From Tanypteryx hageni (taxonomy: Eukaryota > Arthropoda > Insecta > Odonata > Petaluridae), in NCBI GenBank assembly GCA_028673005.1, contig CM054116.1, forward strand, positions 76,210,572-76,274,571: DNA of 64,000 nucleotides, read 5' to 3'. Shown piece by piece: positions 10,838 to 23,100 of the stretch (positions are counted from its first letter, which is position 1; each line of letters opens with the position of its first letter). The notes beneath the pieces are model-generated. The model was not told the DNA's origin and searched no databases. It saw only the letters and a list, made by a program, of their open reading frames with translations. The translations under genes and the position numbers were made by a program.

Positions 10838-11544
10838 CCGTATTTACCTGAAACCAAGACGACCCCGAATCTAAGGCAAAATATCAGAATATTAAAACAG
10901 GAAAAACATTTTTATGACCTAACTTCTCATTGAATGTATTTGGTGTATATTTCGAAAACACGCATTCAGTTTAGGTATACTTGTTCGTTCATTAATTGAG
11001 ATGGTATGTTACAAATTTTTGTTTGAAAAAAAAACAAAATTTTAAAATGTATTTTTAAAAATTTATAGCGTATTAATTGAAATCCGAATCGCAAGTGTGA
11101 AATTAAAAATTTTAGTAGATACAATTATTTTATGTTGTTTCATTTGTTTAAAAAAACATCGCGTAACCATACTTCCTACGGTTCTACGGCAACTCGTCGG
11201 GGTCAGTTCTTCGCGCGTCAATTCGTCGCTGTTAGTTCGTCCAGCGTCAATTGGTCGCGCGAAAAATCCGTCGCGCGTCAATTCATCGCTCCCTGTCCCC
11301 CTTCCCTGCCATGCAGCACCTTCCAATTTCTCTCGCGACCAATTTGTCGAACGATGAATTGACGCGCAATGAGTTAGTCGTGTGGTGTATTAACGCGCCA
11401 CGAGTTTGTCGTGTGACGAATTGATGCGCAATGAATTGACCACGATGTATTGACCGTATACCACTTCGTACTCGAATTTAAGACTCGATTTTCGCAAGCT
11501 GAAATTTGGAATAAAAACCTCGTCTTGGATTCGGGTAAATACGG
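10838..11544. mobile_element. TA-flanked inverted-repeat element inserted in the LINE
   Basis: The ends are inverted repeats of about 25 bp, matching at all but two positions: CCGTATTTACC... running to AAGACGA at 10862, and its mirror from 11520. Each end is flanked by TA (10836-10837 and 11545-11546), as expected for a Tc1/mariner/pogo-type insertion. It splits the 3' untranslated region of the LINE. No transposase is present, so it is non-autonomous. A related but diverged pair of ends occurs at 56934-57219. Confidence 0.8.
11190..11455. repeat. Cluster of GTCGCGCGTCAATT-type motifs, mirrored
   Basis: Inside the MITE, motifs related to TCGCGCGTCAATTCRTCG occur several times on the plus strand from about 11205 to 11290. 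They then occur in reverse complement (GATGAATTGACGCGCAATGA and variants) from about 11350 to 11440. The two arms are separated by a pyrimidine-rich stretch (11290-11330). The motifs are degenerate and irregularly spaced. They could be an imperfect palindrome amplified by slippage, or clustered protein-binding sites. No coding content. Confidence 0.65.
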
Positions 11545-11697
11545 TATATATTTTATTTTTTGTTTTGTATTCCATTTAAATATTGTATTTCTTTGTTTAT
11601 GCTATCACTTGTATGCATCCAATTTTTCTCTCCTGGTGACTCCTACACCTTCAATATTGATTGTATGGTCACACGGATAATAAATATTATTATTATT

Positions 11698-13640
11698 CCA
11701 AGGCCAAATAAACTCAGACATTTAATGCAACCAGAGCCGTATTATGACATTGCGAGGTGGTAAAAATGAGGCTCCATAGGTTAAAAAAATTATAGAAAGA
11801 ATGATTAACAATCATTCAAAATATTTGAATAATATTATGGGCAGATTTTTCATGACAACAAACAATTTAACAAAAATCAGATGCGGCCACCACATGTCTT
11901 TCCACATACCTGTAATATTTCTGAAAATTCCAAATAGGATAAATGATAATAAATATTTTAAAGAACTGCGAGAAAAATTTAGACTTTACAAAGAACAGAA
12001 ATAAACTAATACCGTAGCCTTCTGATATTGGATATAGCCAAGAATCTCCAACAATTAAGAAAATAAAAAGAAGCGCTAATAACAATAAGACGTAGCTAAG
12101 CGTAAATTGTTTACAATAGTCGCCGTATATCAAATAATAAAGTTAATATTTCAAAATAACGGATGACTAGAGTAAACACCCGCTTCCGGTTGACCGATTT
12201 TTACCAAAAACTAATCAACTCTTATATCGTTGGTAGCTCAATAACTTTGGCTCAGATTATTAAAGGAGTACTTTCCTTTTAATAATCAACTCTTGTTACT
12301 TACATAAAAATGTTAAATATAATATTTTACATTGACCTGATTTAGAGTTTTTTAATTAGAGAACTCACAAAAAACTGTCATATACACACAGACATCATCA
12401 AGAAGAGTTTTGGGTTCCCGACGATATTTTTTTCCCATGAAAGGGGAATTAAAATTTCAAATATCTCGGGAATCCCATGAACCCGACAATACGAATGATT
12501 TCCCATTTTTTATATTTAATACATCGTTTTTCATTTAAACATGATATTTATTATTGATACAACGTAAATACATAAGTCTTTAATAAATCCCAATGACATG
12601 TGATACATTATTTGCCACAAACTGTTAGCAGATTCAATATTCAGACGCACTTTGACTTGCGCAAACGATCTTTCCTCGATGTTGACGATGTGGAGATAAC
12701 AAGAGACCAACCACTAATTCATCCTATATTGCAATTCTCTCCAAGTTAAAATTGAGGGTAGAAAATGAATGAAAGAGATTTAAAAACAATCTAAAATCTA
12801 TAAAAGCCTTCTTCTGTGGCTCCCTCTGTCACGCTATAAAAATGCAAATAATTCGATCGAGATTTTTTAAAATTTGGCAGGAATGCTCGTTATACATATT
12901 TTAAGGTGGTGACGAAAAAAACTCGAAAAAATTACTGGGTTCGACTCCAAGGAAGATATTTCCTGTTCCCATAAAATAATACGTAAACATCGACTTTCCA
13001 CTTTATTGTTTTTGAGATCTAAATTAGGAAGAATTAACCTACTATCTTCGATTTAAACCATTTTAAAGAAAAATTATAATATTTCTTATTCTGTTCACCT
13101 TTTTTTCCGCCTACTGTTCAAAATTCCTGATGTTAAACGTATAATTCACATATTTAGGGAAAATCTTGCCATTTTAACGGGATGTTGCTTGCCAAACAAT
13201 TACATCGTTAAACCTCGAAATTCTATTGTCATTTCATTCCTTGGGTGAAAGCGTGCTTTGAATGTTTTTAATACGAGAGAGAGAGAAAGAAGGAGAGGGA
13301 AATTATTTTCATAGCAACTAATGTAAACAACATTCATTGCGTTATGTGCAAGAAGGAATACATTTGAATGTAGAACATTAATCATTCGCATATTAAAATC
13401 ACTTAGAATCATCGTAGTAGTTCAAGACTTAAAACAAAGAACTCCTAAAAGAACGAAAGTTTGTTTTCTTGATAACGATTTTTTAATACACGACGAATCG
13501 ATCAACAGATCAGTTTTAGCGCGAGAATTTTAAGCATTCTTAGTGATTTGCATTGTTGCCGGTTTCGTGCAAATGGGTACCATTGATTTGGATAATAGCT
13601 TGGCGTCGCATCTATAAACGAAATTTCATAAAAAAACTTT
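11698..13640. other. Unannotated AT-rich spacer
   Basis: I see no coding sequence, RNA gene or bounded repeat here apart from a short purine run at 13275-13300 (GAGAGAGAGAAAG). Confidence 0.35.
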
Positions 13641-13659
13641 CCCGTTGAATTTCAACGGG
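13641..13659. repeat. Small perfect hairpin
   Basis: CCCGTTGAA and TTCAACGGG form a 9-bp perfect stem around one base, just outside the minisatellite-bearing element that starts at 13667. The significance is unknown. Confidence 0.6.
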
Positions 13660-13666
13660 CATCTCC

Positions 13667-14152
13667 CTAGCTGGTACTACTGGGTTATCCCGGACCCCTA
13701 TTAAAAATGCTATAATATTTTCATTGTACACTAGTACCCGGGTAGGATTAAGTGGTTGGGGGTTGCATTCGTTCCATTTTCCTCCTCCCCCTGGGTTGGG
13801 TTCAAGTGGTTGGGTGTTGGGTTCGTTCCATTTTCCTCCTCCCCCTGGGTTTGGTTCCGAGTGGTTGGGTGTTGGATTCGTTCCATTTTCCTCCTCCCCC
13901 TGGGTTGGGTTAAGTGGTTGAGGGTTGGATTCGTTCCATTTTTCTCCTTCCCCTGGGTTTGGTGTTGGATTCGTTCCATTATCCTCATCCTTTCGGGTTG
14001 GGTGTAGTGGTTGGGTGTTGGATTCGTTCCATTTTTCTCCTCCTTCCGGGTTGGGATAAAGTGGTTGGGGGTTGGATTCGGATACTAGGGTGCAAGGAAA
14101 ATATTATAGCATTTTTAATAGGGGTCCTGGATAACCCAGTAGTACCCCCTAG
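13667..14152. mobile_element. Inverted-repeat element carrying a minisatellite
   Basis: A terminal inverted repeat of roughly 60 bp starts with CTAG at 13667 and includes GGTACTACTGGGTTATCC and CCCCTATTAAAAATGCTA. Its mirror ends at CTAG 14149-14152. The two arms match at nearly all positions over about 50 bp. The interior consists almost entirely of a tandem repeat. No transposase is present. The structure is that of a MITE or foldback whose interior has been replaced by a minisatellite. The CTAG at both ends could be a 4-bp target duplication or part of the repeat. Confidence 0.8.
13745..14085 (+). repeat. Minisatellite, units of about 53-55 bp
   Basis: Six copies of TTCGTTCCATTTTCCTCCTC-type sequence preceded by AAGTGGTTGGG-type sequence. 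The GTTCCATT landmark falls at 13771, 13825, 13880, 13933, 13973 and 14026, so units are 54, 55, 53, 40 and 53 bp; the fourth interval is a shortened copy. A partial unit follows. The G/T-rich and C/T-rich halves alternate. The long frames across it simply reflect the repeat and are not genes. Confidence 0.9.
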
Positions 14153-14641
14153 TTTATATATAATTCATTTTGTCAGAGTTGCTAATTTGGTCGATTAGGG
14201 GAGGGGGGATGAGGGAAGGAAGAAGAATAGAAGGGGAAGTTAGTTCCTTTCTGCGCATAGTTTCAGATTCATGCAGCCATTACTTTTGGACCTTTATTAC
14301 TAACGACATTCACGGGCGCGAGAAGAAGCCATTTTGACATTGTATTATTAGCGTTCCATTAAAATTAAATTAATAACGAGAAACGCAACCTGATCCTTAA
14401 TCTCAGACTCCTAATAATTCAGTTACTAAATAGCATTTACTGAAAAAATATTTAGTATTCATCAGAAATTCTATCAGTAGAACATGCATAAAATAAAAAA
14501 ATCCAAACTTATTTTGATAGAACAAGAAACAAAGGTGTTGAGATGACTTGTTATGCATACTCGCATAAATCTGAAATTAAATTTTGACATTTGAGAAGGA
14601 GTACAGCACCTATTAACTAAAATTACAAGTTTCCGCATTCT

Positions 14642-16811
14642 ATGCATACAAATAACGGGAAAAACTTAAAATGTTTTCTGTCAGAGAAACATTTAAATCA
14701 GTTTCCGTGGATAATGATATCTGAAAGTCGACAGGGAATTTTTTGTAAATATTGCTTTCTCTTTGCCATATTCGGTGATTTACACAAACAAATACGTTTG
14801 CAAAAATTAGTTACAACACCATTGACAACTTTTTCTAAGCTCCTTGGCAAAGATGGGGATTTAGTGCAACACGATATCCGCCGATATCATAAAGAAGCTG
14901 TCTCGGCGGCAGCAAATTTTATAAAAACATATGAGTTTCCTTCCGAAGATGTTAGAAATTTAATTGATAAAGAAAGGCATAAGCAAATTAAAGAAAACAG
15001 AGAAAGATTCAAACCAATAATAGAGACGGTTATGTGTATTGGGCGCCAAAATATAGCTTTAAGAGGAAATCGCGATGACGGAGAGCTATTAAAAGGAAAT
15101 AACTCTGTTATAAATGAAGGCAATTTTCGCAAATTGTTGCGATTTCGTGTTCAAGATGGAGACGATATTTTGAGAGCACATTTAGAGAACAGTTCTTCTA
15201 AAGCAGCCTACATATGTAAAACCGTTCAAAATGAAGTTATTGAGTATTGCGGCGAATCAATTCAAGAGCGTATAAAATCAAGAATTTTTAGCAGTAAATT
15301 CTATAGTGTAATTTTTGATAAAACAACCGATTCAAGTCACTGTTCTGAAATGACACTGGTGTTATATATATATATTTATAATTGAGAAATCAGAGAAGAT
15401 TTCTTTACTTTTATTAACTGCCATATTGAAAATTATGCTGATTTTAGATTTGAGCCAATATTGACAGGAAATATATTGGAAAAGACGGTTGTTAGTGCGT
15501 TATCTAAAGCTGGGCTAAATTTAAATAACTGTATTGGGATAGGCACTGATGGTTGCAGCATTATGCAGGGCGAAAATAATGGTGCAGTTGCAACATTACA
15601 AGCATCCCTTACAAACGCAATCAGATGTCCCTGCTACAACCATGCTCCGAATTTATCCTTATCTAAATCTTCATCAGTACAATCTGTGAGAAACTTAGTT
15701 AACACAATAAAAGAAACAGCCAAGTTTTTTAATGCATCTCCGAAACGAAATAATGTTCTTAAATTTGTAAATGAGGAACAGCTTATTAGTTTATGTGAGA
15801 CGAGATGGTCCCAAAGACACGACTCTGTATTGCGGTTTAAAACAAGTTTAACTAAAATTGTAGAATCTTTTGATGTGATATCAGAGTGGAAAGAAATTGG
15901 ATCGGCTACAAAGGCAACATTACTCCAAAGTGCAATAACCGAACCATTATTTATAGTCACACTCGGTACTTTAGCTGATATTTTAAGTACAACATTAACC
16001 TTAAGCAATATACTTCAGAATAAAACATTAGATAAGGAACTAGCTAAAACTATGGTAAACAATACGATTGAAATACTAAACAACAAACAAACAAATGCTG
16101 ACTCGTTCTTTAATTCAATATATATGGAAGCGTTGAAACTGTTACAAGGTATGGGGTTGGAAATGAGGATTCCACCACCTGTAGGACGGCAAGACCATCG
16201 GTCGAATACACAAACTCAAGATCCCGAGGTTTACTACAAAATAAATGTCTATATGCCTCTATTAGATAACGTACTTCTCGATTTACGATCAATATTTTCG
16301 GACGAAGCATTAAGTTTTTATTTGAGCTCAATGCAGCAATACCAATTAATTTATTAAAGAAGACACTGACGGAGTTAATATCATCCATTACTAATATTTT
16401 GGGATATATGAAAGGGCTTGACTTGGAACCAAGCTTTGATGCAGATGTGACGAAAATGAAAGTTATCTCCGAATTCGATTTTTTAGTATTAAAATCGAAA
16501 GACGTTTTTCAAAAAGAAGGAAAAATACCCGATGGTGCTCTTCAAGCGTATAACGAATGCAATCTGGATATTTTTCCGAATATTACATTAATTTTGTAGT
16601 TACTTTGCACCCTACCTGCCAGTGTAGCCTCTGGAGAACGAAGTTTCTCCTCATTAAAACGTTTAAAGACATGGTTAAGATTCACTATAGGCCAAGAGCG
16701 TCTAAATGGATTAGCCCTTCTGCATATACATAGGGACATAGAAATCGATGTTGAAAGCATTATCAATACTTTCGGAAAAGCCAAAAATAGAAAACTGGAT
16801 TTCATATTGTG
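14642..16811 (+). pseudogene. hAT transposase relic (DUF4371 / P52rIPK-like)
   Basis: The coding remnant covers nearly a whole hAT transposase. It starts within the TTF-type zinc-finger region (FPWIMISESRQGIFCKYC), continues through the DUF4371 domain (ENRERFKPIIETVM, then IALRGNRDDG) to the first acidic motif (VIFDKTTDSS). It resumes in the same frame after an in-frame TGA at 15383-15385. The second acidic motif is IGTDGCSIMQG. A frame change near 16340 restores the LLKKTLTELISS segment. A TAG at 16597-16599 interrupts the final domain, which then reads SVASGERSFSSLKRLKTWLR and ends at TGA 16809-16811. There are thus two nonsense codons and one frameshift. The TATATATATA run before the first stop may be a local slippage product. 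Terminal repeats were not identified with certainty. Confidence 0.87.
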
Positions 16812-17726
16812 ATACTATCATTTATTTATTCATTGTATTAAATATGTATAATATCTTATCATAATCATTTGTGAAGAATAAAATAAAATTTAAACCAAAA
16901 GTTGTTTGTTATTCATGAATAACTTCCCTTCCTGTTATTTTTTTGCAAGTTTATAATATTAATTAATATTATTTCTGTTTTCTACCATACTAATATAATA
17001 AAAAATACAAAAATGAAGTTTCTGTAAACATGTTATTACCCCCCCCCCCCTCCTCCCCCCTAACAACTTCACCTGGATCCGCCCATGCTCGGAATTGATT
17101 ATTTCACAACGTTAAGGTCACAGATTGTGATATCCTCTATTTATTTTCCACAGTAATGTTTTTTCGCAGAATCCAAGTTTGCGATAAATGTCCTTCTGCT
17201 GGCCTTAAGATATAACTTCTCATTTGATGCTGGTGGTCTAAAAATTCGAAAAAAAAACTCATGTAACGAAGGCTACACAGATTCGTTTGAAGTGAATGGT
17301 TGTTTGGTAGATGTGGGACTACATATGCAAATGGGTATTTATTTTATACTGAAACATCGCCGTAAATGCTATATGCTTGTAAAACAAATGGGAATAGGCG
17401 ACCGCTGGAAGTCGGGTTTGGCGGGCTTAATATTTTAGTGGTTTGTTTCAAGCATATTGCAGTGGGTCCCCACCTGCTTGTCTGACCTCAGAAAAATGAC
17501 CTAACCAGACATCAATGCCCCTTGACACAGGCCTGATCTAGAGGGGGCCAACTGCCCCCCTCCCTCCCCCAGAGGACGCCCATGCACCTGGAGTATAAGG
17601 TTGGTAAATCACGAAATGAAATGAATCGCCTTTAAATATCTCAGAGCATCCAATCTATTTACATCCACAAAGAGAGGCCTTATTGTAAGATTTTTAATGA
17701 GATACCTAATCAGGACTTCAACTAAT
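16812..17726. other. Spacer with C-tract and hAT-terminus-like sequence
   Basis: A run of about 13 C residues begins near 17040. It is followed by CCTGGATCCGCCCATG near 17072-17087, which resembles the end of hAT elements (mirror form GGGCGGATCCAGG) and may be the 3' end of the hAT relic. A second C-rich block at 17550-17590 (CCCCCAGAGGACGCCCATG) looks like another decayed terminus. No partner ends were found, so both remain tentative. Confidence 0.35.
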
Positions 17727-17795
17727 AGAAATAAAACACTTGCTGTAATTTCCACTCTTCTTTTTAGTGGAAATTACAATAAGTGTTTTATTTCT
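17727..17795. repeat. 30-bp hairpin
   Basis: Positions 17727-17756 and 17766-17795 pair at 28 of 30 positions around a 9-base loop (CTTCTTTTT). The arms start AGAAATAAAACACTTG and end in TTTATTTCT. AGGACTTCAACTA occurs just before the hairpin and again about 130 bp later, which may mark a short duplication. Probably a decayed MITE. Confidence 0.8.
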
Positions 17796-18346
17796 GTTAT
17801 GGAATCTTTTCACAAAGTGGGGCCTTCCCAAATGGATTATGTTAGGACTTCAACTATTCATTTACTCGTTAGTGCCACGAGAAAACTACTTCATTCTCAT
17901 TTTCGTTCGTTGTATGATTCCCACGTTGGCATCTTAATTTGAATTCATTTAATGGCAACAATTATAATTGGCTTGTAGTGCTTTCTTCTTATTTATTCCA
18001 ACGAATGTAGTTGCACCTGGACCTGAATCCGACGTCTCTGGAGGTGCTATAGTAAAATAAACTTTGGAAACAAATGATATAGTAAAATTGCTTCCGCCCT
18101 GACTAATTTTGGGGACAAAGAAATAGCGAGTGTGCGACGCAGGTGGACGCTTTATTGTATGCGACTCGCCGATAACAGAAAATAGGAATACGAATGGACT
18201 GGAACCGTGCAGTAAACCACGAACCTCTATTGGATTGTAAATGAATTTTCGTCGTTATACTAGATAGGTTTTTTTGCCATCAGTAATGAAAATAACCCTA
18301 TATCGGCCATAGATAAGCCAAGTGCTGAGATAATACCTTAGGTTCG
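17796..18346. other. Unannotated spacer
   Basis: I see no coding sequence or structured repeat other than the second copy of AGGACTTCAACTA. Confidence 0.3.
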
Positions 18347-20125
18347 TTAACCCTCTACTGATGACATGTGGGCGAAATCTCCCCCGCGACATGTTCAGAC
18401 TTGAATTATTATACAATAACGTACTATATGATGTTGTCGCTCTCAATAGCTTCATTTCAGTAGGTTTTGAAGGGCATGCGCAGAGTAAACATTACTCTCC
18501 CTTCTTATTTCTCTATTTCATGTGAGTAAAAATTGTTTTACGCCGAGTGTCGGTTTTGACCCAACGTCCCTATAAGTGCAAGTATTTTCTCAATTTTTTA
18601 GCGTTTTTTTTTAAACAATCCGCTTATGCGTTCGGTTTGTCTCCCTGTCTGAAGCGCTAACTTCTCCTAAACGAAAACAGACTTCGTTTTTTCACTAATC
18701 CATTTAGTATTCTGCCTCGTTGTGCATGTTTTCTTGTGGAGGTTCTGGGATCCAGCAGAATGGGTTGAAAAATTAATTTAAATTTCATTTTTTTATAAAC
18801 GTTGTTTTAAAAAATTTTCTTCTTAATTATATTAATTTTTCAGTTTAATATTCTGAAAATAAATTTTAAGGTAATTATGCTAGTATACATAAATTTTAAC
18901 ATTCTTTATTAGATATTTTTTTTAATCCCTCATTTTCTGTCTCCTTTCTTACCTATTTTATTTTGCTTAGGATTTGCAATTAAGAATCATCAAATCAATC
19001 ATGTTGTTTTCCCTGAGGACCCGGACTTTGATGAAGTAGTAAGAGGAGTTTCTCATGAATTAGATAGCGAGTTAAGTGATATATAAGTAGGGTATGGATT
19101 TTCGGGTTTAAAAATAAAGTTCATTCGGAGGGTAATTATCGGGTTTTATCATTTCTTCGAAAATTCCGATAAAATAGGATTTAAATCAAATAAACTTATT
19201 TCACATTTTTCGGGTCTTAATTTAGCTTTTATGTTTCACATACAAAAATAACTGCATGACTCGGTGTTTCTTCAGTAATGTTAATCCTTTTCGGCGTTTG
19301 CAAATGACGCAAATGGTTAAATGAACGCTCAATACCATAAATAGAAATGTTAAGGAAAACTTTTTTAATTTAGGATTTAGGGTATCAGACTCCAGCACCA
19401 ATCCAAAACTTAAAAATATCCAAATATTACTTTAGAGATGAGGGTCCTAATAAATAAACTGCGTTCGAATTTAATCTGACCATTCGCATCTTCATACATT
19501 CCCAAAATTTTGACAAGATCGTCAGCATCTGGGGCATGCATATACATATTAAAAGGATCTAATACTTTCTCCAGAAAGCTTTAACGCAGGCATGTCAAAC
19601 TCGAAGAGTCGTTCGGGTCGCATTAGAGCGATGTATGTTAGAGAAGGGCCGCAGTTGTTTAATGATGGCCAGAGCTGGAACGATGGACTTTCGCTAAAAG
19701 ATTGGACGCTTGTTTTGCAATTAAAACCGAATAATTTAGAAAATGCGTTCTACTGTAATTCGGTAACTATGGAAAAATATCTTCTCCTTTTCGCTAATAT
19801 AAAGCATCTATATGAAATCCCACACTATTCACTCGAGACAAAAATTAGCAGTCGGGCCTCAGTAAGGCACAGAAAGGGCCACCAGTTTGGCATGCCTGCT
19901 TTAACGGATGTATGAAGATTTCTATTAATTGTATCATTCCATTTTGAAAAAAAAATTTCCGAAAGCTTTTTTATAGCCTTACTAATTGCTGCTGTGCAAG
20001 TGTTCTAACAGTAAAATAAAAATAATGCGAAAGATGAGATTTTTACTAATATTTTGAAGTCGTGGGGACGAAATTTCCCCCAGGTCTCTTTAAATCTGAT
20101 AAAAAACGTCTCCAGTCGAGGGTTA
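18347..20125. mobile_element. piggyBac-like relic with TTAA ends
   Basis: The left end is TTAACCCTCTACTG starting at 18347 and the right end is CAGTCGAGGGTTAA ending at 20125. These are inverted 14-bp ends with one mismatch, each including the TTAA that piggyBac-type elements duplicate. CCC just inside TTAA is typical of the superfamily. Both ends also have a nearby GAAATYTCCCCC-type motif. Inside, a short acidic frame near 19005-19085 (VVFPEDPDFDEVVRGV) would suit the acidic N-terminus of such transposases, but the catalytic DDD region is not recognisable. A hAT MITE is nested at 19587-19898. Confidence 0.68.
19587..19898. mobile_element. 312-bp hAT MITE with perfect 8-bp duplication
   Basis: The ends are CAGGCATGTCAAACT (from 19587) and the mirror of CAGGCATGCCAAACT (to 19898), one mismatch in 15. 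Both are flanked by the same 8 bp, CTTTAACG, at 19579-19586 and 19899-19906. This is a complete hAT signature. The long frame across it is incidental. It sits inside the piggyBac-like relic, so it is the younger insertion. The exact target duplication suggests a fairly recent event. Confidence 0.93.
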
Positions 20126-23100
20126 ACAAACAATGCTAGCTAAAATGTCTCACATCAACGAACGTGTGCTACTTAAAACTTCAGCATTTGTTAATACAAA
20201 AAGATACTTACAAATTGATTGCAAAGCCGCTATACAATAAAAAAAACCGGAAATTCATTTTTCATTCTTCTTTATCTCATGTTAACGAGAATGCAATAAA
20301 ATGAGCGCAATCTTGCAAGTTTTTAGTACCGGCCTTTCTTTGGCGCCAAGTAAACAAGATTAAAAGATATCAAGCGTGTTGAGCAAACAATACGCGCGTT
20401 CTATCCTACTCCATGAAAATTAACCCCATCTCTTGGTTTGTCAACTCACTTCCTCTGCGTCAGTTTTAATAGTTGCGTCTTATGTGACCAAATAAGTGCG
20501 GAAGAGATGTCCCCACTCGATCGATCAATCACTACGCGAAAGTGAGGGGAAGTCACGAGCAAAATTTATCCTGGAGTCGCAGTTTATCCTTCACATATAA
20601 TACGTATTTATCAAAGCCAGCGTTTGAGTGGTAGTTATTATACTTTTTAACCCCTCGAATCGTAAGTAATCCAAAGTTTACGACGCAGGGTTTGTTGGCG
20701 CGATGCCTTTCGTAGGGTCAAGAGGGTTAAATAGCACATCGAGGGAATTGATTTAATTCGCCTACACCATTTGTAAAGAGTCATGAAGAGAAACGTGTTT
20801 GGAGTCTCTGAAAAGAAAACGTGAGATTTACGTCTTACCTCCCACGAGGATTCGATTGTGACGTTCTAAACATTTCGGTTTCATTACTATGAGAAGCAGC
20901 AAAGACCTAATTTTGCGAGAATAGGCTGCAGACATAACCTTTAAAAATATTCGCGTACCTTTTGCCCAGGTATTTGTGTGTGTGTGCGTGTATTTCTGGC
21001 TAATCAACCTCTTGGATTATTATGCTCAACTATTTGGTGTTAGCGATTTCGCAGGGATCTGATCGAAAACGGAGTACATATTGAGAGACCAAGAAGTACC
21101 ATCGAATTTAAATTTCATTAATTTGTACTAATGGCGGAAAATAAGTGAAAAGTTCCTTAACAGATTGCTTTCAAAGTTAAACTTTAAATATAAAGACACT
21201 ATAAATTGGAGTCTAAGGGTGGAAATAAATAAATCTTTAAAAAACGAATTATAAGATCTTTAAAATAACTTAATTTTCAGGTCCAAGACCATGAGCTTAA
21301 AGTTAAAATAGTTCGAATGATATAATATTAAAGAATTTGTACCTGTTTTTACCATTTAATCTAATTTTTTGTTTTTTTTTTCTCGGATGAGCTGATAGGG
21401 TTTTTATTTTTTTAAACCAAGTTAATTTCTTTTAGCAAGTGAAATTCATATTTAACATCTTCCGAAAAGAGAGATAGAATTAGAAATAGCACTTAAACCA
21501 ATTCAAGTTCATTCACCAAAAGAATAGGACATTTTGTCCTCTTTCTTCGCAGTTTTATTTCTCCACGATGACGCTAGGTGTCGCATATGTGCTCCGGAAG
21601 CATCAGAGGAGAGGCAACTCTAAATTAGATACAGAATAGCTTGGGCATATTTTGTTTCTAAAAACGGCACTTCTTGCTTCTTGCTGTGAAATTTCAAGAT
21701 GTATTATCAAAGTTATCACAATTAAATACAAATTGACATATGCGAATTTTTAACCTCAATTCCTACTGCTACATGAAACAAGCCATAGTTTCTAAACATT
21801 GTAAAATGGAAAATACAATAGACCAAGTAAAAATAAAGCCATACAGGACTAAAATAATATATTTCCTCCAATAAAAGGTGCTGCATAAAAAATTATTACT
21901 AGTCTTCGAAATGTGATATTCTTGTTGGCTTAATGAGTCTTGTTGCTTGGCATCCGTTATAATCTGTACCTTAGATGAACTGTCCTATCACTTAGTTTAG
22001 TGGCAGGATCCAAAACCTGCATGTATACAAATATTTGTTGGCTTACTGTTTTAATTATTAGAAGGAAAATATATCAGGAAATTATAACGCCGTTTACGGA
22101 AAAATGGTAATAACTCAAATGCATATCTTTCCTTTGGAGAAACACATCTAATAACTACATACAATACAAAATGAAATACAACGAAATTAAATCGCTTTGG
22201 AATTACTAAACATCAGATTGTATAAGTTTGCTGTGAACGTAAATAACAATTGAATAAAAACTAGAAAAATAAACTAATAATATCACACTAACAGCAGTAT
22301 AAACAGAGCGAACATTTTGTTTAAAAATACCCAAATTATTAAAAAGCTTATATGTCCTATTAAAAAACGCTCCTGAACGATCTGGCTTGGAGAGCAGCCA
22401 AAACTTACCCCGCATAATGCGCTCCGACTATTTTTTCTAAATAACAAGGATTTGATAGAGTAGCGCCGCCGATTATGCAGACAAAGAAGTGTCGGTGACT
22501 CGACAATCAACAAAGTCGGCTCAATTGTAAGAGGGCGTGATCGGGGAAGAGGGGCGTGAGGGAGAGGGGATGTTGTATGGTCGTGTCTTGTGGATTGAGG
22601 GTGTGAATGGCTTGTGCAATGAGGAGGGAGCAGACGAAGAGGGTCGAAGAGGAGGTGTCGTCGGAAAAAAACACGATTGCAGCGCAGGCGGACGGAGAGG
22701 ATGACGGGATGGGAGCATCTCTCTCTCTCTCTCTCGTCATTTACTTAAATATTTATTAGTTCCATTGTTATGGGCGTTTGTCTGAGGGTGTCACACAATT
22801 GACCCCGTTTTGAGGAGGGCAGTGACGTCTTTCATTGGAAACCCTTTCGCTCTCTCTATTTATCTCTCTCTCTGTTTCTTGCCCATCCTACCGGTCCGAA
22901 TTCCTCCATTCCGAACGTCTTGTTTTCGAAATTACGCTATGTAAATAGCTTGTTTTCCTATTTTATTTTATCCTCTTACACAGAATTAAATTGTCAAATT
23001 CTTCATCTTTATACGAACGAAAAAGAAATTACCATGTCAGACGCATTTAAATTTCGTATAATAAAGTGATAGGCGTAAATAATTTGCAAAGAAGATTTTA

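Larger units (their letters stand above)
10203..11697 (+). mobile_element. LINE 3' end (CR1/Jockey-like), split by a MITE
   Basis: A second, different non-LTR fragment lies on the plus strand. It contains the last part of the reverse transcriptase (to 10710), then 3' untranslated sequence to 10835. The untranslated sequence resumes at 11547 and ends in an (ATT)n tail at about 11683-11697. The interval between the two halves is a TA-flanked inverted-repeat element. The upstream limit near 10203 is where the protein similarity fades. It is far too short to be autonomous. Confidence 0.72.

Noticed and set aside
13724..14198. Several overlapping frames with repeated peptide units
   Set aside because: All are readings of the 54-bp minisatellite in different frames.
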